A DNA stretch of 9,278 nt, from NCBI GenBank assembly GCA_019313025.1, contig JAFDCA010000058.1, forward strand, positions 1-9,278, read 5' to 3'. Below the pieces are notes generated by a model. The model made no database searches, was not told the origin of the DNA, and worked only from the letters and a program-made list of their open reading frames with translations. This DNA comes from Deltaproteobacteria bacterium. GTDB lineage: Bacteria > Desulfobacterota > Desulfobacteria > Desulfobacterales > UBA11574. Position numbers and translations under genes: made by a program. Each line of letters starts with the position of its first letter. Within the stretch, counting starts at the first letter, position 1. Shown here in pieces: positions 1 through 5,974 of this stretch.

Positions 1-911
1 AATCGTTACCGGTTTCTACTACCCATTCCATCGTGGGGGCGATGATCGGTTTTGGAATCATGGCCGGTGGATTTGACGTCATTAATTGGGGAAAGCTCTT
101 TGCTGTTGTACTGAGCTGGATCATTTCGCCTCTCTTTAGCATCGTCATCGCCTTTATCATTTTTAAAATCATCGTACGATTGATTCTCTCCAAAAAGGAT
201 AACTTTACCCAAGCATTGAAATTATCTCCATTTTTTATTGGTATAACATTTTTTGTCGTCATATTATCGTTTCTGTTCAAGACACCCCTTGGGAAAAGAT
301 TGGCCCTGGGGTCACAGGCAGCACTGACCGTGGCTGTATTGCTGTCGGTTCTGTTAGGATTTGCAGCAACGGCTTTGCTGAAACGATATGTAAAAGACAG
401 GGAATCAGGCGCGGAAGCAATCTTTCAGAGAATTCAGGTGGGAACCGCCTGCTATGTTGCCCTGGCACAGGGTGCCAATGATGTGGCCAATGCCATCGGT
501 CCTCTGGCGGTGATTTATTTTCTGGTCAAAACCGGCAGTGTGGGTGCCAAAGTGCCGGTGCCTGTTTTTCTCCTTTTCTTTGGCGGTATCGGGATTGCTT
601 GTGGTATTGCCATGGCCGGTCATCGTGTTATGAAAACCATGGGAGAAAAGATTACCACGCTTAGCAATACCCGCGGTTTCTCGGTTGAATTCGCTGCGGC
701 CACAACGGTCCTTGTGGCCTCAAAAATGGGGTTGCCGGTATCTACCACCCATGCCGCGGTGGGCGGTGTCCTCGGGGTCGGCTTTGCCCGTGGAATGGAG
801 GCTGTTAATTTTGGCATTGTGTTTAAAATTATGGTATACTGGATTTTAACAGTCCCTGCGGCGGCGTTGACCAGTATGATCATTTTTAAAATACTTCAAT
901 TCATTTTTTAA
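1..911 (+). CDS. pit: Inorganic phosphate transporter, PiT family (5' end outside window)
   Basis: C-terminal part (about 302 residues) of an inner-membrane phosphate permease that takes up inorganic phosphate, usually as a metal-phosphate complex driven by an ion gradient. The first complete codon is at position 3 and opens in SLPVSTTHS, the end of the first PiT repeat. The second repeat is complete: GANDVANAIGP starts at nt 471 and GLPVSTTHAAVGG at about nt 729. The duplicated GANDV and PVSTTH signatures are diagnostic of the family. Several hydrophobic helices are visible, with a short charged cytoplasmic loop (KRYVKDRESGAEAIFQR) between the halves. Roughly 100 or more N-terminal residues are missing, judged from usual PiT length. 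The GTG at 33 is internal and not a real start. The DUF47 gene follows 12 bp after the stop, so the two are probably one operon. No Pho box can be seen because the promoter lies outside. Confidence 0.95.
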   Translation, partial: SLPVSTTHSIVGAMIGFGIMAGGFDVINWGKLFAVVLSWIISPLFSIVIAFIIFKIIVRLILSKKDNFTQALKLSPFFIGITFFVVILSFLFKTPLGKRLALGSQAALTVAVLLSVLLGFAATALLKRYVKDRESGAEAIFQRIQVGTACYVALAQGANDVANAIGPLAVIYFLVKTGSVGAKVPVPVFLLFFGGIGIACGIAMAGHRVMKTMGEKITTLSNTRGFSVEFAAATTVLVASKMGLPVSTTHAAVGGVLGVGFARGMEAVNFGIVFKIMVYWILTVPAAALTSMIIFKILQFIF

Positions 912-923
912 AAGGAGCCGGCA

Positions 924-1592
924 ATGCGCATTCCGTTTTTTTCAATGTTCATGACATCACCTTTCGAGGGCCTTCAGGAACATGCTGAAAAGGTTAAAGA
1001 ATGTGCCTGGGCGTTTCAGCAGGCCATCGAGTGCCATCTTGCAGATAAATGCCAAACATTTGAAGAATTCAGGGAGGAAGTGATTCGGCTGGAAAGCGAA
1101 GCCGATGCCATCAAGCGCCGAATCCGCGGTCATCTGCCCAAAGGGACCTTGATGCCGGTCTATAATTTTCTGCTCTTCAGGTACTTGAGAGAACAGGACG
1201 CGGTGATTGATGCCGTAGAAGATGCTCTAGACTGGATTTCTTTCAGAAGCGAACCGGGGATTCCCCCTGAACTTGAAAAAGAGTTTGTTGCTCTGGCAGA
1301 TGCCGTCATCGACCCCATTGAGGAACTCAGCAAGATGGTTGCTGAAGCCAGAAAATACTTTAGAAATTACTCCGAAGACCAGCGGGTGATCATCAAAAAT
1401 ATTATTCGTACGTTACGACGGCAAGAACATGAAGCCGACAAAGCCGAAGACATAGTGAAACAAAAAGTACTGAATATGAATATTGATGCGGTCACCGTAT
1501 TTCATATGGTCAGATTGGCCGAGATCATCGGCTCCATCGCAGATCATGCTGAAAACGCGGGGGACATGATGCGGGCCATGGTTGCCAGATAG
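924..1592 (+). CDS. DUF47 / PhoU-like phosphate transport accessory protein
   Basis: A 222-residue soluble, strongly alpha-helical, acidic protein of the DUF47 (TIGR00153, PhoU-like) family. Family members are usually encoded beside PiT transporters and are thought to tune phosphate uptake through that carrier, with metal-binding acidic clusters like those of PhoU. Visible hallmarks are the N-terminal FFSMFMTSPFEGLQEHAEKV, the central VYNFLLFRYLREQDAVIDAVEDALDW, and the C-terminal pair QEHEADKAEDI and IADHAENAGDMM, which are rich in Asp/Glu/His spaced as in PhoU helices. Length matches the family. The start is clear: AAGGAG at 912-917 sits 6 nt before the ATG. It is translationally close-coupled to pit (12-bp gap). 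Its stop codon lies 9 bp from the convergent hydrolase stop. Family assignment is firm; the precise biochemical role is not established for the family. Confidence 0.93.
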   Translation: MRIPFFSMFMTSPFEGLQEHAEKVKECAWAFQQAIECHLADKCQTFEEFREEVIRLESEADAIKRRIRGHLPKGTLMPVYNFLLFRYLREQDAVIDAVEDALDWISFRSEPGIPPELEKEFVALADAVIDPIEELSKMVAEARKYFRNYSEDQRVIIKNIIRTLRRQEHEADKAEDIVKQKVLNMNIDAVTVFHMVRLAEIIGSIADHAENAGDMMRAMVAR

Positions 1593-1605
1593 GATTTTAA
1601 CCTAT
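1589..1605. other. Inverted repeat spanning two convergent stop codons
   Basis: ATAGG (1589-1593) and CCTAT (1601-1605) are inverted around a 7-nt AT-rich centre. Each arm contains the TAG stop of one convergent gene: DUF47 on + and the hydrolase on -. It could act as a weak bidirectional transcription end, but the stem is only 5 bp with few G-C pairs and no long T-run follows on either strand. Confidence 0.3.
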
Positions 1606-2423
1606 TCAATACTTTTAATTAACCCCGATGCATTCAGAAATGCTTCGAGATCTTTCCAGAAAATCTCCCAATCCGGCGGGCAGTCGTTGTGACCGCTTTC
1701 ATAGGTGATCATTGTGGCATGAGGTGCCGACTTGTAAAGCGTCATGCCATGGGAATAGGAAATGACCTCATCGAACTTACCGTGGATTAAAAGAATCGGT
1801 TTCGGATAGTTACGGACAACGGCGAGATTGTTAAACGGATCCTGAACTAAAAAACCGGGAGCAAAATATTTTTTTGCAAACGATCGTGCGCTGGTAAACG
1901 TCGACATGAGGATCATCGCAGCAGAGGGTCGTTCGGCGGCAAGCGTGCACACCGCACCCCCCCCTAAGGAACGTCCGAACAAAATAATTTTGGCTGGGTC
2001 GACATCTTTGCGTTCAATGAGAATATTATAAGCATTATTAAATGTTTCTGTGATACTTTTTTGAGAAGGTTTTCCTTCAGAACGCCCGTAACCCGGATAT
2101 TCCAAAAGCATCACTCCGATTCCAAGCTGATTGAACCTTATGAGTTCATCCGGCCAGAAATCAATGAGTTCTCCGTTTCCGTGGGCAAAAATGACCGCCG
2201 GTGATGGTTCTGCTTTGGTCATCGATTCCGGTGGCAAAAACCAGGCTTCGGTTTTACCGAAACTGTTTTTTATCCATATCTTTTCCATCAAAGGGGGATC
2301 TTCACTTTTAAATGGGGTGTCGATAAGATACCTGGGAAAAAGGATTTGTCGCTGCATTATAAAAAGAAAACCACAATAAGCCCCGTAGAATAACAGTGCC
2401 CACAAAATAATTTTAATCGACAT
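1602..2423 (-). CDS. Membrane-anchored alpha/beta hydrolase, BEM46/ABHD13-like
   Basis: A 273-residue serine hydrolase with the BEM46 layout. An N-terminal hydrophobic segment (about residues 4-24) should anchor it in the inner membrane with the catalytic domain outside the cytoplasm. In order (numbered from the ATG): oxyanion-hole motif HGNGE (81-85), LEYPGYGRSEGKPSQ (108-122), nucleophile elbow GRSLGG with Ser152, probable acid Asp218 in IHGKFDEV, and base His245 in ESGHND. All triad residues are present. The substrate is unknown; family members are esterase- or thioesterase-like. I chose ATG at 2423, preceded by AGGT at 9 nt, over an in-frame TTG at 2450 (AAAGAG just upstream), because the ATG begins directly before the anchor helix; the TTG would add nine polar residues. 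The gene is convergent to DUF47 and divergent from nrdJ, so it stands alone. Confidence 0.88.
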   Translation of the reverse strand: MSIKIILWALLFYGAYCGFLFIMQRQILFPRYLIDTPFKSEDPPLMEKIWIKNSFGKTEAWFLPPESMTKAEPSPAVIFAHGNGELIDFWPDELIRFNQLGIGVMLLEYPGYGRSEGKPSQKSITETFNNAYNILIERKDVDPAKIILFGRSLGGGAVCTLAAERPSAAMILMSTFTSARSFAKKYFAPGFLVQDPFNNLAVVRNYPKPILLIHGKFDEVISYSHGMTLYKSAPHATMITYESGHNDCPPDWEIFWKDLEAFLNASGLIKSIE

Positions 2424-2480
2424 GTTTACGTTACCTGTGATAAATTTCAAATTGCTCTTTTTAAAGCTATCAGCACTTTA

Positions 2481-2504
2481 GCCGATTTCGGCCGCACAAT
2501 GTGC
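2481..2504. repeat. Two adjacent short palindromes upstream of the hydrolase
   Basis: GCCGATTTCGGC (2481-2492, 5-bp arms) and GCACAATGTGC (2494-2504, 5-bp arms around a single A) lie one base apart. They sit about 60-80 bp upstream of the hydrolase start and 22 bp upstream of the nrdJ-side -35. They could be operator half-sites or form hairpins in a hydrolase leader RNA. No family consensus is recognised. Confidence 0.35.
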
Positions 2505-2525
2505 AGATATTGGGTTATTTTTCTC

Positions 2526-2553
2526 TTGACATACTATATATAGTATGCAAGAT
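2526..2553 (+). promoter_or_regulatory. Candidate nrdJ promoter with perfect -35 and poor -10
   Basis: TTGACA at 2526-2531 matches the sigma-70 -35 consensus exactly. At a 16-bp spacing the best -10 is CAAGAT (2548-2553), which matches only three of six positions. The NrdR-like palindrome fills the spacer. A weak -10 combined with an operator between the hexamers suits a repressed promoter. If used, it gives a leader of roughly 275 nt before the nrdJ start. The -35 is seen; promoter activity is inferred. Confidence 0.5.
2530..2547. promoter_or_regulatory. NrdR-box-like operator (perfect 18-bp palindrome)
   Basis: CATACTATATATAGTATG is a perfect palindrome. Its central CTATATATAG (2534-2543) matches the published NrdR box core CwAtATaTwG at every position; the flanks are ATA/TAT instead of ACA/TGT. 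NrdR is the nucleotide-sensing repressor of ribonucleotide reductase genes, and the next gene is an RNR. Known NrdR sites are often paired about three helical turns apart. I looked near 2500-2515 and 2562-2577 and found no convincing second box, so this would be a single strong site. Confidence 0.7.
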
Positions 2554-2576
2554 GTGATTCTGGAAGTTTTTAGCAG

Positions 2577-2625
2577 ACCTGTTCGCAGAGTTTTTATGCG
2601 CTTTAACAGGTTTGTTTTTGTTTTT
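2577..2625 (+). terminator. Terminator-like hairpin in the nrdJ leader (possible attenuator)
   Basis: ACCTGTT (2577-2583) pairs perfectly with AACAGGT (2605-2611). Nested within, CGCA (2584-2587) pairs with TGCG (2597-2600), leaving a 4-nt bulge on the 3' side and a 9-nt loop. The stem is followed at once by a T-rich run (2611-2625) broken only by two G residues. This is the layout of a Rho-independent terminator pointing toward nrdJ, about 210 bp before its start. It could end a short transcript from the TTGACA promoter and so act as an attenuator. No competing anti-terminator fold was worked out. Confidence 0.5.
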
Positions 2626-2796
2626 CTGTACAGAATCTTCTCTTTAAACGGCATGATTCACAGCAGCCTCATTCAAACAGAATGCGGTTTCACTTCTTGA
2701 AGCATAAAATTTAACGTATCCTTAGTAAAGTAATACTTTATTGGATAGATAGAAACTTGTTAAAATATCACACTCCCGCTATTTATGGAGATAATT

Positions 2797-2828
2797 TAAT
2801 AAAACCGACGATTTTTATTATACAGGAG
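2797..2828 (+). promoter_or_regulatory. nrdJ ribosome binding site beside an A/T hairpin
   Basis: AGGAG at 2824-2828 is 7 nt from the ATG at 2836 but only 1 nt from the in-frame ATG at 2830, which decides the start in favour of 2836. Just upstream, TAATAAAA (2797-2804) and TTTTATTA (2813-2820) form a perfect 8-bp inverted repeat with an 8-nt loop. Being all A-T it is a weak structure, but it lies where it could affect ribosome access. Confidence 0.5.
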
Positions 2829-2835
2829 AATGGCG

Positions 2836-5322
2836 ATGGGCTCAAAGGGTAAAATTCTAATTACGGATGAGGGACATTTCGATCTAACCGCCTACAAATG
2901 GGATGATCAATTATTTTCAGATATCCTTGCCAAAGACAACCCGATTGAATCCGATCAGGCCATGAGTATCAGCCGATTTTTAAGAGAAGAGATCGCCAAC
3001 ATGGAAAATCATACCATCACCCTGCCGATTATCGATAAAATGATCCAAACAAAGTTGATGGAATACGGCTTAACTCAAACGTCCCCCATTCGCCTGGATA
3101 AATCCATCTTTATAAAAAATGGATTGCAGCTTTCAAACAATGCAATCAATGTTTTGAACAGAAGGTATCTCAAAAAAGACAGCAAAGGAAAAATTGTCGA
3201 AACTCCGGAAAACATGTTCAGAAGGGTGGCAAAACACATTGCCAAGGCGGAAAAGAAATATGGCGGTGAGGCGGATGTAAAAAAGATGGAAAACATTTTT
3301 TATAATATGATGACCGAATTGAAATTTTTGCCCAATTCACCCACACTCATGAACGCCGGACGGAGACTGGGCCAATTGGCAGCCTGTTTTGTACTGCCTG
3401 TAGAGGACAGTATGGAGGGTATTTTCGATGCTTTAAGAAATGCCGCAATTATTCACAAATCCGGGGGAGGTACCGGTTTTTCTTTTTCCCGACTGCGTCC
3501 GAAAGACAGCCGGGTGGGAACAACCGGAGGTATTGCTTCCGGACCGGTTTCTTTTATGAAAATTTTTAACACCGCCACTGAGCAAGTGAAGCAGGGAGGG
3601 ACCCGAAGGGGAGCCAATATGGCCATTTTGAGAGTCGACCACCCTGATATAATAGAGTTTATTTACAGCAAAAAGAACAACAACGAACTCAACAATTTTA
3701 ACATCTCAGTTGGTGTTACGGATGCATTCATGGAGGCTGTCAAAACAGGGAGCAACTATGATCTTATCGACCCTCACAGCCAAAAAAAGGAAAAAGAATT
3801 AAATGCCGCCGAGGTGTATCAGGCCTTCGTGAAACAGGCATGGGAAAACGGGGACCCAGGCATCATTTTTTTAGACCGGTTGAACAGAGACAATCCTACC
3901 CCTTCGCTGGGGGAGATCGAAAGCACGAATCCTTGCGGGGAACAGCCGTTGCTTCCCATGGAGTCCTGTAATCTCGGCTCCGTTAATCTGGCCAAGTTTG
4001 TAACCGATGACGCCAAAATACCGGCCATCGACTTCAAGGCATTAAAGGATATTGTTTGGCAAAGTGTCCGATTTTTAGACAATACCATCGATATGTCTAA
4101 ATATCCACTTCCGAAAATTGAAGAAATGGTTCAGGGAAATCGCAAAATCGGCCTTGGCGTCATGGGGTTTGCCGATTTACTGTATCAACTTAGAATTCCC
4201 TATAACTCAGAAAGCGCTCTTGAGATTGCAGAGCAGGTCATGGGTTTCATCCAAAAAGAGTCTCATGCCGCTTCAAAACACTTGGGAGAGGAAAGGGGTG
4301 TTTTTCCAAATTTTGATAAAAGCATTTTTAAAGACAAAAAAGACTGTACTTACCGGAATGCCGCCACCACGACCATCGCACCAACAGGCACGCTTAGCAT
4401 CATTGCGGACTGTTCCAGTGGTGTTGAACCCTTGTTTGCCTTGAGTTTTGTCAGAAATGTTATGGATAACGACAAACTGCTGGAAGTCAATCCATACTTT
4501 GAAAATGTCGCCAAAGAAAGGGGCTTTTATAGCACGGGATTAATGGATACCATTGCTGTTGAAGGCGGCATTCAGCATCTTGAGGAAATACCCGAAGATG
4601 TTCGGGAAGTCTTTGTAACGGCTCATGATGTATCTCCTGAGTGGCACATCCGTATGCAGGCTGCTTTTCAAAAATATACGGATAACGCCGTTTCAAAGAC
4701 GGTCAACCTGGCCCGAGATGCCACAGTAGACGATGTGTTAAAAATTTATGATATGGCCTATGAATTGGGTTGTAAGGGCGTTACCATATACCGGGACGGG
4801 AGCAAGGAAAATCAGGTTCTGTCTTATTCAGGAAAAGACAAGCCTTTTCACACGCCGGCTGCAAGAGTCAAAGAGCGGCCGGAAACACTGGAGGGGTTTA
4901 CCTCCAGAATGAAAACCGGTATGGGCCAGCTCTATGTTACGGTGACGGAATACGAGGGGCAGCCGTTTGAAGTATTTGCGACCATCGGAAAATCCGGAAG
5001 GTCCACCACTGCCAAAACCGAAGCCATCGGACGCCTCGTTTCACTGGCTTTAAGATCCGGGGTAAAAGTAGATAAAATTGTCGAACAACTCAAAGGTATC
5101 GGTGGAGAACATCCGGTTTTCCAGGAAGGAGGCCTGGTGTTGTCCATACCGGATGCCATCGGCAGAGTATTAGAAAAACGGTATTTGAAAGACGGTTCTT
5201 ACAACAAAAAAAGGTACGGAAACAGCCTCCTTGGAGAAGTCTGTCCGGAATGCGGTCACACGATAAGCTTTGAAGAGAGCTGTATGATCTGTCATTTTTG
5301 CGGCTTTACAAAATGTTCATAA
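2836..5322 (+). CDS. nrdJ: Adenosylcobalamin-dependent (class II) ribonucleoside-diphosphate reductase
   Basis: Converts ribonucleotides to deoxyribonucleotides with a radical made from adenosylcobalamin, so it works with or without oxygen and needs no small subunit. From ATG 2836 it is 828 residues. Visible: an N-terminal extension of about 100 residues resembling a degenerate ATP-cone; the ten-stranded catalytic barrel beginning near LSNNAINVLNRRYLKKD; redox-active Cys184 (LAACFVLP) and Cys378 (ESCNLGSVNL); the active-site triad Asn365-Cys367-Glu369 in NPCGEQ; PTGT phosphate loop at 516-519; a TSCPD-type domain at about 690-790; and a C-terminal cysteine cluster with six Cys (CPEC, CMIC, CGFTKC) that probably binds zinc and relays electrons from thioredoxin. 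All catalytic residues are present. The cysteine-rich tail and single-chain form exclude class I and III. Probably NrdR-controlled. Confidence 0.97.
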   Translation: MGSKGKILITDEGHFDLTAYKWDDQLFSDILAKDNPIESDQAMSISRFLREEIANMENHTITLPIIDKMIQTKLMEYGLTQTSPIRLDKSIFIKNGLQLSNNAINVLNRRYLKKDSKGKIVETPENMFRRVAKHIAKAEKKYGGEADVKKMENIFYNMMTELKFLPNSPTLMNAGRRLGQLAACFVLPVEDSMEGIFDALRNAAIIHKSGGGTGFSFSRLRPKDSRVGTTGGIASGPVSFMKIFNTATEQVKQGGTRRGANMAILRVDHPDIIEFIYSKKNNNELNNFNISVGVTDAFMEAVKTGSNYDLIDPHSQKKEKELNAAEVYQAFVKQAWENGDPGIIFLDRLNRDNPTPSLGEIESTNPCGEQPLLPMESCNLGSVNLAKFVTDDAKIPAIDFKALKDIVWQSVRFLDNTIDMSKYPLPKIEEMVQGNRKIGLGVMGFADLLYQLRIPYNSESALEIAEQVMGFIQKESHAASKHLGEERGVFPNFDKSIFKDKKDCTYRNAATTTIAPTGTLSIIADCSSGVEPLFALSFVRNVMDNDKLLEVNPYFENVAKERGFYSTGLMDTIAVEGGIQHLEEIPEDVREVFVTAHDVSPEWHIRMQAAFQKYTDNAVSKTVNLARDATVDDVLKIYDMAYELGCKGVTIYRDGSKENQVLSYSGKDKPFHTPAARVKERPETLEGFTSRMKTGMGQLYVTVTEYEGQPFEVFATIGKSGRSTTAKTEAIGRLVSLALRSGVKVDKIVEQLKGIGGEHPVFQEGGLVLSIPDAIGRVLEKRYLKDGSYNKKRYGNSLLGEVCPECGHTISFEESCMICHFCGFTKCS

Positions 5323-5431
5323 AGGGCATCTTTAATATGCATTATTTTAATGGTTTAGCTTTTTAGAAACATTACCGTTTCAGGTATCATTTAATTTCTT
5401 TCCAAAAGAATTTGAACCAAATTTGATATTT

Positions 5432-5447
5432 GTGAACAGTGAACAGT
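5432..5447. repeat. Short tandem repeat GTGAACA x2
   Basis: GTGAACAGTGAACAGT is two perfect copies of a 7-bp unit plus two bases. It runs into loosely repeated AAATAGAAA segments (to about 5472). It looks like slippage-prone intergenic sequence; no function is evident. Confidence 0.6.
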
Positions 5448-5510
5448 AAATAGAAAATGAAAAATAGAAAGAATTCATCGTATTTGATGACAAACAACCA
5501 ATCGCGAAAA

Positions 5511-5540
5511 CACGAAAGGGCAAAAGTGTGTGCTTTCGTG
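5511..5540. repeat. Inverted repeat CACGAAAG / CTTTCGTG
   Basis: Perfect 8-bp arms at 5511-5518 and 5533-5540 with a 14-nt loop. A seven-T run follows at 5551-5557, ten bases past the stem, which is too far for a standard terminator, though it could be a weak nrdJ transcription end. The flank ATCGCGAAAACACGAAAG itself repeats the CGAAA motif, suggesting a decayed dispersed palindromic repeat. Confidence 0.45.
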
Positions 5541-5561
5541 ATAAAATTTCTTTTTTTGTTT

Positions 5562-5577
5562 TCCCGATGAATCGGGA
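5562..5577. repeat. Palindrome TCCCGAT-GA-ATCGGGA
   Basis: Seven-base perfect inverted arms (5562-5568 and 5571-5577) around GA. As RNA it would form a 6-bp G-C-rich stem with a UGAA loop followed by UUUAC. With the preceding T-run it could be the 3' boundary of the nrdJ transcript. It may equally be part of the surrounding repeat patchwork. Confidence 0.4.
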
Positions 5578-5689
5578 TTTACACTTCGCTTCGACCATCT
5601 TCAATCTAAAATCGTCCATCGTTTGTATCTGAAGTGCCTTTGAAATTGATACATGTCAGAGGACGAAACGATTACTATTTTATACAATA

Positions 5690-5947
5690 ATGCGCCTTGA
5701 TCAAAATCCTGTATTTAGAAAAACAATTATTCCATGGTATGACTCCGAAGCAGTGTGCATCGGTGTAATTGTTTTAATGCTTATTGTTTTTTTATTCGGT
5801 GTTGTCGGGATTTCGGTGTCACGGGAACATGCGGAATATCATGGATATACTTGGATCGCTGTTCTTTTAGTGATTTTGAGCGGAGGGGTCATTTTTTCTA
5901 CTATCATTCGGCTCATAAAAAGGCATGCCCGCCGATATTCAAAATAA
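5690..5947 (+). CDS. Small two-helix membrane protein, function unknown
   Basis: An 85-residue hypothetical protein. It has a short polar N-terminus (MRLDQNPVFRKTIIPWYDSE), a hydrophobic helix at about 21-42, a polar loop with SREHAEYHGYTW (44-55), a second hydrophobic helix at about 56-74, and a basic tail (RLIKRHARRYSK). The positive-inside rule predicts both ends in the cytoplasm with the short loop in the periplasm. I do not recognise the family. ATG 5690 is the only plausible start; no Shine-Dalgarno precedes it, which lowers confidence. It stands alone, 367 bp after nrdJ and convergent to lpxC with 27 bp between the stops. The clean helix-loop-helix pattern is better than chance frames usually give. 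Confidence 0.65.
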   Translation: MRLDQNPVFRKTIIPWYDSEAVCIGVIVLMLIVFLFGVVGISVSREHAEYHGYTWIAVLLVILSGGVIFSTIIRLIKRHARRYSK

Positions 5948-5974
5948 CAGCGTCAATTTTTTAAGGGTATCTTA

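Larger units (their letters stand above)
2424..2829. other. Intergenic control region between the hydrolase and nrdJ
   Basis: A divergent spacer of about 400 bp with no supportable gene. Besides the separately listed elements it contains the 12-bp palindrome TTCTGTACAGAA (2624-2635), overlapping the T-rich tail of the hairpin, and the AT-rich inverted repeat TAAAGTA/TACTTTA (2726-2740, central A). No B12-box or other cobalamin riboswitch core was recognised, although the downstream enzyme needs adenosylcobalamin. No good -10/-35 pair was found close to nrdJ. Confidence 0.6.
5323..5689. other. Non-coding spacer after nrdJ with repeat-like content
   Basis: A 367-bp AT-rich spacer without a supportable gene. 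Directly after nrdJ there is no G-C-rich terminator; only weak stems such as GAAAC/GTTTC (near 5367-5382) occur. From about 5430 it becomes a patchwork of a short tandem repeat, A-rich degenerate repeats and two palindromes (listed separately). A 15-codon frame at 5653-5700 overlaps the next start but has no supporting evidence. Confidence 0.6.

Noticed and set aside
2596..2700. 34-codon frame (MRFNRFVFVFLYRIF...) in the nrdJ leader, with GAG 5 nt upstream
   Set aside because: It starts inside the hairpin loop, encodes mainly the T-rich tail as Phe/Val, and has no recognisable leader-peptide codon run; chance is more likely.
2554..2829. Cobalamin riboswitch before the B12-dependent reductase
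   Set aside because: Looked for the conserved B12-box core and did not find it; the leader is also AT-rich without the multi-stem G-C pattern.
2830..2835. ATG at 2830 as the nrdJ start
   Set aside because: Only one base separates it from AGGAG; the ATG at 2836 has a normal 7-nt spacing.
5653..5700. 15-codon frame (MSEDETITILYNNAP) overlapping the small membrane gene start
   Set aside because: Too short, no ribosome site, and no sign of a coupling or attenuation role.
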